From: Chromobacterium vaccinii
GTDB taxonomy: Bacteria > Pseudomonadota > Gammaproteobacteria > Burkholderiales > Chromobacteriaceae
Reading direction: 5' to 3'
NCBI RefSeq assembly: GCF_000971335.1
Contig: NZ_JZJL01000033.1
Location: forward strand, 1-58,248
Length of the DNA: 58,248 nucleotides
Part shown: in pieces, positions 17,545-24,958 of the stretch
How the letters are laid out: each line of letters begins with the position of its first letter
Numbering within the stretch: position 1 is the stretch's first letter
The notes under the pieces: generated by a model
What the model saw: the letters and a program-made list of their open reading frames with translations, nothing else
Databases searched by the model: none
What the model was told of the DNA's origin: nothing
Made by a program: the position numbers and the translations under genes

Positions 17545-18606
17545 TTATTTGATGCCGGCGTTGGTCATCTGGCTCAGCAATTCGCGGGCGACGTCCTCGG
17601 CGGCTTTCTTCAGCGCGTTGACTTGCGCTTCTTCCTCGGTCGGACCAAGGCCGGCGGCTTGGATCGGACCGACTTCAGCCTTGGTTTCGGGGATGGAGTC
17701 GCTGGCGTCCAGCAGTTTGCCGGTGGCGGCTACCGATACGCGGAACATGCCGGTGGCGGGATCGGTGTCGGCCAGGCGCACGTCCAGCGTGCCATAGGCG
17801 ATATAAGGCACCTTGGCGTTCTGCAGGCCGGCGGCCACGTTGCGCTCGGTCTGCGGCTGCAGGTCGTTGCCGGATTTGAAGTCGGCCTCCACGCTCTTGA
17901 TCTTCAGCAGGCCCTTGGTGTACGGCTCCAGGTAGGCGGCATCCACCACCTTGAATCCGGCGCCGGCGAATACGCCGTTGAATACGCTTTTCAAGTAGTT
18001 GCTGGGGAAGATCGCGTAGGTTTTCTTGGTGGCCTTGCGGGTGGTGCTGCCGCCGGTTTCCACCGACTCGCGGTACTGAGCGCCGGAACGGCCGGCCTTG
18101 CCTTGCGCCTTCAGCTCCACCGCCTGGTACTCGCGGTCGTCGAAGCGCTGCGAGCTGTCGGTCTGACGGGAGACGAAGATGAAGGTCAGCTTGGATTTCT
18201 GGCCGCCGTTGGCTGCCTGGGCTGCGGCGGAGGATGCCTTGACCGCGTTGTTCAGTTGGGAAACGTTGAGCGTGGCGCGGATGGTGACGGTGAACTGGCC
18301 CATGTCGGGACGATCGTCCTCGTTCAGGATCGCGGTATCCAGGATGTACCGATCCGGGTCCGCCTTCACTTTTTCGCGGATGGCGTCGAGGTTCTGCGAC
18401 TGCGAGTCGCCGGCCTCGGCATAGTACTTGTCGATGGCCTTCAACTGCGCCTGCAGCACGGCCTGGGCGCGGACTTCGGGCGTGACCTTCTTGCCGAACA
18501 GCGAGGACTCGTACTTGACGGTCGCCTGGCCCTTGGCCGTGGCGGTCGCCGCCAACGCCTGGGCGCCGAACAGCATCAGGAATGCGATCAGGAGACTACG
18601 GATCAT
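17545..18606 (-). CDS. Exported protein with LPP20/FlgT_N-like domain, unknown function
   Basis: A 353-residue protein with a clear signal peptide (LLIAFLMLFGAQALAATA). The first half of the mature protein has the 'convert residues to repeated helix, then beta' look of LPP20/FlgT N-terminal domains: VRAQAVLQAQLKAIDKYY followed by GQFTVTIRATLNVSQLN. The second half, with KVPYIAYGTLDVRLADTD and a closing helix AQVNALKKAAEDVARELL, resembles a second domain of the same kind. Its start overlaps the end of the preceding gene by four bases (ATGA), so the two are translationally coupled. Not recognised beyond this resemblance. Confidence 0.65.
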   Translation of the reverse strand: MIRSLLIAFLMLFGAQALAATATAKGQATVKYESSLFGKKVTPEVRAQAVLQAQLKAIDKYYAEAGDSQSQNLDAIREKVKADPDRYILDTAILNEDDRPDMGQFTVTIRATLNVSQLNNAVKASSAAAQAANGGQKSKLTFIFVSRQTDSSQRFDDREYQAVELKAQGKAGRSGAQYRESVETGGSTTRKATKKTYAIFPSNYLKSVFNGVFAGAGFKVVDAAYLEPYTKGLLKIKSVEADFKSGNDLQPQTERNVAAGLQNAKVPYIAYGTLDVRLADTDPATGMFRVSVAATGKLLDASDSIPETKAEVGPIQAAGLGPTEEEAQVNALKKAAEDVARELLSQMTNAGIK

Positions 18607-19769
18607 TTGCAGGCTTTCAGTAATTGCTGGGTGGATTGGATCTGTTTGTCGATGTCGGACGCGGAGGTGGACGATTTCAGCCAGCCATTGCGGTTGCCGG
18701 CCAGATTGTCGGCCAGCTTGGCGAACAGGCCCTTGATGGCTTCGTGATAGGCGGGGAAGTCGTCTATGGTGTCTTGCGACGCCGGCACCAGCTTGATCTC
18801 GCCGTTCTTGAAGTCGGCGTCCAGATAGTTCTTGCCGGATACCGGCTCCTGGATGTTGACGTGGGCGTAGGCGCCGTAGATATAGCTGGTGCCGGCGGCC
18901 ACTTCTCCGCTGGTGATGCGGCGGAGCTTAGGGATGTCCAGGGTGATGGCGTAGTCGGCCTCCGGCAGCTTGAGCATGAACACGTCGCCCTCGGATACGC
19001 GCATGGACAGCGTGTTGCCGATGGCGTAGCCCTTGGTGTAAGGCAGCAGCGGCACGCCGGTCTTGCTGGACAGGTTTTCCGCGAACAGATCCGCGGCCCA
19101 GGTTTCCGCGGTGCCCGGCGTGCGCGTCAGCTCGGGGGGCAATGCCTTGCGGGCGTCGTCGCCGATGCGGACCTTGGCGACTTGCAGGAAGCGCGGAACC
19201 TGATCGGGCACGGCGGCCTCATGCATGATGTCGGCGAAGCGCTGCAGAATGCCGGGCTTGTCCTGTTCGCCGTAGTAGAGCGCGGCGAAGCGATCGTGCA
19301 TTTCCCGCTCGCTGGGGTAGTGGTCGATCAGGTCCAAGTAGGCGAAGCTGAGCGGATAGGCGCGCAGCACGGTCATGTTCTTGAAATCGAAGAACATCGC
19401 CTGGGCGCGTACCTGGGTCATCAGTTTGGCGACATTGCCGAAGCGTTCGGCGGAAACGGTCTCGCCGGTAATCAGCAGCGTGGCGACGATGGCCTGGTCC
19501 TGCCCCTTCAGCGAAGTCAGGCCCTGCTGGTTCAGGTCGAAATGCAGCGGCTTGTCGGCGGCCAGCTTGGCCGCTAGCTGTTTGTTCAGCGGGTTGCCGC
19601 GCGCGGCCAGCGTCTTTTCCAGCTTCAGGCTGTAGGGAAAGCGGGCGGGAATGGACTTGCTGTCGCCGGAATAGGATAGGCCGGCGAACGTCACTGTGGC
19701 GGCATGGGAGGCCGTTGCGGCCAGCAATAGGCCAATGGCCAGCCATAAGGAGCGTAGCGTGGATTTCAA
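18603..19769 (-). CDS. Exported protein of unknown function, first gene of the four-gene operon
   Basis: A protein of about 388 residues. I read the start as TTG at 19769: AAGGA lies nine bases upstream, and the first residues form a compact signal peptide (SLWLAIGLLLAATASHAA). An ATG at 19793 in the same frame would add eight polar residues and lacks a good ribosome site. The mature protein is mixed alpha/beta, with no membrane segment, and ends in a cysteine two residues from the C-terminus (LLKACK). I recognise no family. It leads the operon and is coupled by a four-base overlap to the next gene. Confidence 0.7.
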   Translation of the reverse strand: MKSTLRSLWLAIGLLLAATASHAATVTFAGLSYSGDSKSIPARFPYSLKLEKTLAARGNPLNKQLAAKLAADKPLHFDLNQQGLTSLKGQDQAIVATLLITGETVSAERFGNVAKLMTQVRAQAMFFDFKNMTVLRAYPLSFAYLDLIDHYPSEREMHDRFAALYYGEQDKPGILQRFADIMHEAAVPDQVPRFLQVAKVRIGDDARKALPPELTRTPGTAETWAADLFAENLSSKTGVPLLPYTKGYAIGNTLSMRVSEGDVFMLKLPEADYAITLDIPKLRRITSGEVAAGTSYIYGAYAHVNIQEPVSGKNYLDADFKNGEIKLVPASQDTIDDFPAYHEAIKGLFAKLADNLAGNRNGWLKSSTSASDIDKQIQSTQQLLKACK

Positions 19770-19860
19770 GAAAGCATTCCTTTCGTAATCCATACCATAT
19801 CTGTATGGATTTTTAGACGTATGCCATATGTGAGGCGGCATAGTATACGTTAGGAATAAT
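19770..19860 (-). promoter_or_regulatory. Promoter/operator region of the exported operon
   Basis: This short AT-rich stretch has a palindrome CCATA-TCTG-TATGG at 19795-19808 and a second, imperfect inverted repeat built from ACGTATGCC and GGCATA...ACGT (about 19817-19850). Both lie just upstream of the operon's start and could bind a dimeric regulator. Exact -35 and -10 elements were not resolved. Confidence 0.4.
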
Positions 19861-19946
19861 CTTTTTTGAATATTGTAAACAGTTTGCTGCGGGAAAAGGG
19901 GTTGATCGCGCTCAAGAAGGCGTGGATTCGGCGGGCGTGTGGAAGA

Positions 19947-19970
19947 GAAAACGGCTCCCTGGGGAGCCGT
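19947..19970 (-). terminator. Terminator of the YfaZ-like gene
   Basis: ACGGCTCC pairs with GGAGCCGT over a CTGG loop (19951-19970). On the minus strand it is followed by TTTTC. Confidence 0.75.
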
Positions 19971-19988
19971 GAGGAGGACGGGCGAGGA

Positions 19989-20519
19989 TTAGAAGCTCAG
20001 TCCCGCGCCCAGGTAGGCGCCGTCGGCCAGCGTGCGGCTGCGGCTGTCGTTGTCGCGGCGGATGTCGAAGTAGCGGTAGCCGGCTTCCACGCTGAGCGGG
20101 CCGACCACGTTCCAGCGCACGCCGGCGGCGTAGTCGCTGACGCGGTCGACGCTGCCGCTGGCGAAGCTGCTCGGCGCGTAGTAGGCCTGGCCGAACAGCT
20201 TGACCTTGGGCACGAGGTCGAAACTGGCGCGGCCGCCGACCAGCGCGGCGGTGGCGGAGCCGCTGTCCGGCGACAGCGCCATCAGCTTGCCGCCGCCGGC
20301 CACGGTCAGCGGGCCCAGCGGCAGCGCGAACTCCAGGCCGGCGCCGCCGGCGCTGCCCTTGTGGTCGTCGCGCAGGTAGTCGAGATTGAGGCCGATGCCG
20401 AAACCGTCCGGCGTGCGGGTGAGTTGCTGGGTGCCGTTGCCGGCGCCGAACATGTAGTCGGCGGCGTGGGCGCCGCCGGCCAGCCCGGCCAGCGCCAGGG
20501 CGATTGCGAAATGCTTCAT
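19989..20519 (-). CDS. YfaZ-family outer-membrane protein
   Basis: A 176-residue protein with a signal peptide (FAIALALAGLAGGAHA). The mature part alternates polar and hydrophobic residues as in a small beta-barrel, ends in a typical outer-membrane C-terminus (AGLSF), and resembles YfaZ by stretches such as FGIGLNLDYLRDDHKG and VEAGYRYFDIRRDND. The family is thought to form small porin-like barrels. The ATG at 20519 has AGGA nine bases upstream; an upstream in-frame ATG at 20528 abuts that site too closely. It is monocistronic, with its own terminator. Confidence 0.8.
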   Translation of the reverse strand: MKHFAIALALAGLAGGAHAADYMFGAGNGTQQLTRTPDGFGIGLNLDYLRDDHKGSAGGAGLEFALPLGPLTVAGGGKLMALSPDSGSATAALVGGRASFDLVPKVKLFGQAYYAPSSFASGSVDRVSDYAAGVRWNVVGPLSVEAGYRYFDIRRDNDSRSRTLADGAYLGAGLSF

Positions 20520-20587
20520 GCGGTCCATTCCTGTTGATTCAAACGACAACAGATAGTGACCAATTTCTAAAAAACAAGTTCAGCCCG

Positions 20588-21217
20588 TCAATTGCTCAGC
20601 CGCTGCTCCAGCGCCAGCACCATGGTTTTCAGCGCCGCCACTTCGGCCTCCAGCGCCGCCACCCTGCCGGTCAGGCCCACGTCTATCACTTCGCAGGCTT
20701 GCACAGGGATGATCTGCGGCTCGCCGGACAGCAGGTGGCACCAGCGCGCCTCGCGCTCGCCCGGCTGGCGCTCCAGCTTCATCGCCAGCGGCGGGTATTT
20801 GTCGGCCAGCGCGTTCAGCGCGGTTTCCACCTCGTCCACGCCGGAGAAGCTGTAGATGCGGCCGGCGCGGGCGCGGATCTCGGCGCCGGTCTGCGGGCCG
20901 CGCAGCGTCAGCAGGCATAGCGCGGCCAGCCGCGCGCCATCGATGTTCCACTCGTAGTTGAGCCGGTGCTCGTACTTGGCCACCCGGCTGCCGGCCGGCA
21001 GCCGCTCGGCCACCAGCTTCTTGGCGATCAGCGCGTCCAGCGCGGCGCTGGCGTCGGCCTCGGACAGCTGCATCACCGGCTCGCGGCTGGTCAGCTGGTT
21101 GCAGGCGCCGACCAGCGCGTTCAGTGTCAGCGGGTAGGCGTCGGGCGTCAGCGCCTGCTTCTCCAGCAGCGCGCCCAGCACGCGCACCTCCATCGGGTCG
21201 AGTTGATGCGTGTCCAT
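20588..21217 (-). CDS. YceH family (DUF480) protein
   Basis: A 209-residue cytoplasmic protein of the YceH/DUF480 family. The opening LDPMEVRVLGALLEKQALTP and the following YPLTLNALVGACNQLTSREP are characteristic. The fold is a tandem winged helix, and the C-terminal helix (VAALEAEVAALKTMVLALEQ) is a short coiled coil. The function is unknown in the family. The start at 21217 has GGAGG four bases upstream. Confidence 0.88.
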   Translation of the reverse strand: MDTHQLDPMEVRVLGALLEKQALTPDAYPLTLNALVGACNQLTSREPVMQLSEADASAALDALIAKKLVAERLPAGSRVAKYEHRLNYEWNIDGARLAALCLLTLRGPQTGAEIRARAGRIYSFSGVDEVETALNALADKYPPLAMKLERQPGEREARWCHLLSGEPQIIPVQACEVIDVGLTGRVAALEAEVAALKTMVLALEQRLSN

Positions 21218-21283
21218 ACATCCTCCATGGCGAGACAATACTGTCATGATCGCATCAAATCCGCCGGCCGTCCCGCGGCCTGG

Positions 21284-22816
21284 TCAATCCTGCTGGCGTT
21301 TTTCCAGCGCTTCCAGCTGGCGCAGGCGACGGATCTCGCGCAGGCGGCTGTCGTGCTCCTCCTCGTCCAGCGCGCGGTACAGCGACACCGCCATGCCTAT
21401 CATGATCAGCATGAAGGGCAGCGCGCTGACGATCAGCACCGCCTGCAGCGCCTTCAGGCCGCCGCTTTGCAGCAGCACCAGCGCGATGGCGGCCAAGAGC
21501 ACGCCCCAGATCAGCTTGACGCGGTGGCTGGGGTTCAGGTCGCCGCCGCTGGTGAACATGCCCAGCACGAAGGTGGCGGAATCGGCCGAGGTGACGAAGA
21601 AGATGATCACCAGCGTCATCGCCAGCAGCGACAGGACGCGGCCGCCGGGCAGCTGCTCGAACATCACGTACAGCGCGGTGGAGACGTCGGTCTTGATCGC
21701 GGACAGCAGGTCGGCGCCGCCGAACAGCTGCAGGTCCAGCGCGGTGCCGCCAAAGGCGGAGAACCAGACGAAGCTGGCCAGCGACGGCACCAGGAGCACG
21801 CCGACGATGAATTCGCGCACGGTGCGGCCGCGCGAGACGCGGGCGATGAACATGCCGACGAAGGGCGCCCAGGTGACCCACCAGGCCCAGTAGAACAGCG
21901 TCCAGTTGGCCATCCAGGTGCCCTGGGTGAACGGGCTCATGCGCAGGCTGGTGCTGGTCAGGTTGCCCAGGTAGTCGCCCAGCGTGGTGGTGAAGGTGTC
22001 GAAGATGAAGCCGGTGGGCCCCAGGACCACCACCGCCAGGAACAGCAGCGCCGCCAGCAGGATGTTGAGGTTGGACAGCCACTTGATGCCGCGCGACAGG
22101 CCGGTCAGCGACGACAGCAGGAACAGCGCGGTGGCGATGGCGACGATGGCCACGGTCAGCGTGGCGGACGGCGTCAGGCCGAACAGCATCTCCAGGCCGC
22201 TTTCGATCTGCAGCGTGCCGAAGCCCAGCGTGGTGGCGACGCCGAACACGGTGGCCAGCACCGCCATCACGTCGATGGCGGTGCCGAGCGGGCCGTCGAC
22301 GCGGTCGCCCAAGAGTGGACGGAAGGCGGCGCTGATCAGGCCCTTCTGGCCGCGGTTGAACTTGAAGTAGGCCAGCGCCAGCGCGGTCAGGCTGTACACC
22401 GCCCATGGGTGCAGGCCCCAGTGGAAGAAGGCGTGGCGCATCGCCAGCCGCGCGGCCTCGGCCGATTCCGGCGCGGTGGACGCGCTTGCCGGCGTGGCGA
22501 AGTGGGACAGCGGCTCGGCCACGCCCCAGAACACCAGGCCGATGCCCATGCCGGCGGAAAACAGCATGGAAAACCAGCTCAGGCGGGAAAACTCCGGCTC
22601 GTCGTCCTCCTTGCCCAGCCGGATATGGCCGAAGCGGCCGAAGGCCAGATAGAGCGCGAACAGCAGGAAGCCGAACACCGACAGCAGATAGAACCAGCCG
22701 AAGCGGGAAATGGTGAAGCTCAGCCACTCGGAGGCGGTGGCGGTCATGTGCTCGGGGGCGACGGCGCCCCAGAGCGCGAACAATACGGCGAACAACAACG
22801 ACAGGCGTAGGACCAT
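21284..22816 (-). CDS. BCCT-family betaine/choline/carnitine transporter
   Basis: A 510-residue, 12-helix secondary transporter. The family glycine motif appears as GMGIGLVFWGVAEPLSHF and the BCCT signature as WAWWVTWAPFVGMFIARVSR with RGRTVREF. BCCT carriers take up quaternary ammonium compounds such as betaine or choline with Na+ or H+, often for osmoprotection. The glycine-rich form of the motif is the one seen in betaine-type carriers. The ATG at 22816 is preceded by AAGGAG at ideal spacing; a frame extending 195 bases further lacks membrane character. The charged C-terminal tail (HDSRLREIRRLRQLEALEK) could be a regulatory domain. Confidence 0.92.
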   Translation of the reverse strand: MVLRLSLLFAVLFALWGAVAPEHMTATASEWLSFTISRFGWFYLLSVFGFLLFALYLAFGRFGHIRLGKEDDEPEFSRLSWFSMLFSAGMGIGLVFWGVAEPLSHFATPASASTAPESAEAARLAMRHAFFHWGLHPWAVYSLTALALAYFKFNRGQKGLISAAFRPLLGDRVDGPLGTAIDVMAVLATVFGVATTLGFGTLQIESGLEMLFGLTPSATLTVAIVAIATALFLLSSLTGLSRGIKWLSNLNILLAALLFLAVVVLGPTGFIFDTFTTTLGDYLGNLTSTSLRMSPFTQGTWMANWTLFYWAWWVTWAPFVGMFIARVSRGRTVREFIVGVLLVPSLASFVWFSAFGGTALDLQLFGGADLLSAIKTDVSTALYVMFEQLPGGRVLSLLAMTLVIIFFVTSADSATFVLGMFTSGGDLNPSHRVKLIWGVLLAAIALVLLQSGGLKALQAVLIVSALPFMLIMIGMAVSLYRALDEEEHDSRLREIRRLRQLEALEKRQQD

Positions 22817-23248
22817 CGGTACTCCTTGCATGGCGGCGCGCGTCCCCGCGCGGGGCGCGCAGCCGTGATGGATGGTGATGCGAGGCGAGGCCTGAGCCGC
22901 GGGCGAAACCGGCGACGGCCGGCGCGAAAGCCTTGCCCGGGCCAGAGCCTGCTGCGGGACTCTGCCGCCAACGGCCGTTTGCTGCCGGGCGCTGGCGGAG
23001 CGGGCCAGCATGGATGGATAAGGGCGCGCGGGATGGGGCGGGCGCTTTCTGTCCGATGCCGGCGGGGCTGTTTGAATATATGAATAAAATCAATGAATTG
23101 CTTTTTAGACTATCATTATTAGCATTTTCTTGTAAACATCTGTTGCGAGATTTGATGCAAATGGACAAGGTTGGCGGCTTCGCTTGACAGCGGGTGGCGG
23201 CTTCGCCAACCTGTCGCGTTCATCGGAATTCGGGCAGCGGGAACGGAC
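22817..23248. other. Divergent intergenic region with inverted and direct repeats
   Basis: This 432 bp region lies between the BCCT gene (minus) and tlyA (plus). About 22820-23060 is GC-rich with nothing recognisable. About 23065-23165 is AT-rich and probably holds the promoters. Just before tlyA, TGGCGGCTTCGC occurs twice (23172-23183 and 23195-23206) inside the inverted repeat GGTTGGCG (23169-23176)/CGCCAACC (23204-23211). Confidence 0.5.
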
Positions 23249-23995
23249 ATGATTCGAGTGGATATTTTGCTGGTGGAACAAGGGCTTGCCGCGTCGCGCA
23301 CCGCCGCGCAGAACCTGGTGGCGGCCGGCCGCGTCAGCTGCGGCGGCGCGGTGGTGGCCAAGTCCAGCCAGAAATTTCCGGCGGACGCGGCGTTCGACAT
23401 CGTCGCCGACGAGGCCGACCGCTACGTGTCGCGCGGCGGGTTGAAAATGCGCGGCGCGCTGGACGCGGCCGGGCTGGACATCGCCGGCTGGACCGCGCTG
23501 GACGTCGGCCAATCCACCGGCGGCTTCACCGACTGCTTGCTGCAGGCCGGCGCGCGCCGGGTGGTGGGCGTGGACGTCGGCCACGACCAGTTGCATCCGC
23601 GGATGCGGGAAGACGCGCGGGTACGCTATTTCGAAGGTGTCAACGCGCGCGCGCTGGACCGCGCGGCGCTGTTGGCAGTCAATGAGGGCGACGGCTTCGA
23701 CTTGATGGTGTGCGACGTGTCCTTCATCTCGCTGAGCCTGGTGCTGCCGTCGGCGCTGCCGCTGTTGACGCCGGGCGGGCGTCTGCTCAGCCTGGTCAAG
23801 CCGCAGTTCGAGGTGGGGCGGGAAGGGCTGTCCCACGGCGGCATCGTCCGCGACGAAAGCCTGTATCCGCAGGTTAAGGACAAGATCGACCGGGTGCTGG
23901 CCGAGCAGAACATGAAGACGCTGGCCTGGTTCGACAGCCCGATCAAGGGCGGCGACGGCAACCGCGAGTTCTTCGTCCACGCCGAGCGCCGCTGA
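23249..23995 (+). CDS. tlyA: TlyA-family rRNA methyltransferase
   Basis: A 248-residue protein with an N-terminal S4 RNA-binding domain (RVDILLVEQGLAASRTAAQN) and a C-terminal FtsJ-like methyltransferase domain. The linker YVSRGGLKMRGAL is typical of the family. The S-adenosylmethionine site is ALDVGQSTGGFTDCLLQ, and LVKPQFEVGR supplies the catalytic lysine region. TlyA enzymes 2'-O-methylate cytidines in 16S and/or 23S rRNA, and homologues are often annotated as haemolysin A. The ATG at 23249 was chosen because the longer frame runs through the repeats upstream. Confidence 0.9.
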   Translation: MIRVDILLVEQGLAASRTAAQNLVAAGRVSCGGAVVAKSSQKFPADAAFDIVADEADRYVSRGGLKMRGALDAAGLDIAGWTALDVGQSTGGFTDCLLQAGARRVVGVDVGHDQLHPRMREDARVRYFEGVNARALDRAALLAVNEGDGFDLMVCDVSFISLSLVLPSALPLLTPGGRLLSLVKPQFEVGREGLSHGGIVRDESLYPQVKDKIDRVLAEQNMKTLAWFDSPIKGGDGNREFFVHAERR

Positions 23996-24005
23996 CAAAC
24001 GACGA

Positions 24006-24058
24006 GGCCCGCGCAAGGCGGGCCGGATGGCATGACGGCCCCGATGGCAACGGGGCCG
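24006..24058 (+). terminator. Two tandem GC hairpins after tlyA
   Basis: GGCCCGC/GCGGGCC (24006-24024) is followed by CGGCCCCG/CGGGGCCG (24036-24058). They fill the gap between the convergent tlyA and universal stress protein genes. Neither has a T-tract. Confidence 0.45.
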
Positions 24059-24074
24059 GCGCGCTGGCCGGGAC

Positions 24075-24551
24075 TTACTCGACGCGGATGTCGTCGTCTT
24101 CCTGGCTGCGCACTACCAGCAGCGGGCACTGGCTGCGGCGCAGGATGTCCTCGGCGAAGCTGCCCAGGAACAGATGGGCCAGGCCGCTGCGGCCATGGGT
24201 GCCCAGCACGATCAGGTCCGCCTGCTGCGCGCTGGCGTAGCCTATCAGCAGATCGGCCAGGTCATGGCCGCCTTCCCAGCTTTTCTCCAGATGGCTGACC
24301 ACATCGGTCAGGCCCGCGTTGCGGGCGATGGTCTGGGCGCGGGCCAGCGCTTCCTGGCCTTGCTCCAGCGCCAAATCGTAGCCGGGGTCGCCGGCGTAGA
24401 CGCCCAGGCTGTCGACCGCCAGGTCGCGCAGGCTGGCGACGTGGATCAGGCTCAGCCTGGCTTCGGTGAACTTGGCGACGCGGATGGCTTCATGCAGGGC
24501 TTTGTCGGAATTGTTGCTGCCGTCTATCGCGGCGATGATGTGACGATACAT
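24075..24551 (-). CDS. Universal stress protein A family
   Basis: A 158-residue single-domain universal stress protein. It begins YRHIIAAIDGSNNSDKALH and carries the ATP-binding motif G-x2-G-x9-G-S in GTHGRSGLAHLFLGSFAEDI near the C-terminus, so it is probably of the ATP-binding type. The family helps cells survive starvation, redox and membrane stress. The ATG at 24551 has AAGGAG seven bases upstream. The second copy of the structured intergenic repeat lies in the upstream region between this gene and the glutamine-synthetase gene. Confidence 0.9.
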   Translation of the reverse strand: MYRHIIAAIDGSNNSDKALHEAIRVAKFTEARLSLIHVASLRDLAVDSLGVYAGDPGYDLALEQGQEALARAQTIARNAGLTDVVSHLEKSWEGGHDLADLLIGYASAQQADLIVLGTHGRSGLAHLFLGSFAEDILRRSQCPLLVVRSQEDDDIRVE

Positions 24552-24711
24552 GGGCTGCTCCTTCGAAACACCGGCTTGGTGGGATGCCTTCAGCATACTC
24601 CGATGGCGGCGGCGGTGTCTCGCCGGGCGAGCGCGGGTATTGATCCAGGGCAAACTCGCGGGCTGCCATGCCTGACTCGAACCAGGCCATGGGTTCGGTT
24701 TGGTTTATGGA

Positions 24712-24920
24712 GTCCGCTGCGCGGACGAATGATTCCATGGCGGGGCTGCCCGCCGGGCAGGTCGGGGAGCTGTTTCGCCAGCTTCCCGACGACCCTAGGC
24801 GACCCCTGCGGCCCGCGAAACCCCGGCAAGACAGCCTTGGCCCAGACGCCGCCGATCGAAAAAACGGCGGCTCAAAGGCCACTGGACCAAGGCTGTCTTG
24901 CCGGCGCGAGCCGAAGGGGA
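24712..24920 (+). repeat. Structured intergenic repeat, copy 2
   Basis: This is the second copy of the element at 5699-5932, in the same orientation. It has the same palindrome GTCCGCTGCGCGGAC (24712-24726); a hairpin GGCGGG/CCCGCC (24739-24754); a 12 bp hairpin (24761-24772 with 24779-24790, one G-T pair); the identical block CCGCGAAACCCCGGCAA (24813-24829); a perfect 18 bp stem (24823-24840 with 24887-24904), extended by CCAG/CTGG, enclosing GCCGCCG/CGGCGGC (24848-24871); and the closing GAAGGGGA (24913-24920). It begins about 160 bases upstream of the stress-protein start and ends 38 bases downstream of the glutamine-synthetase-like gene. Confidence 0.75.
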
Positions 24921-24958
24921 TGTGGCGCCTGTCGACAAACAATCAACGTTGGGACGCT

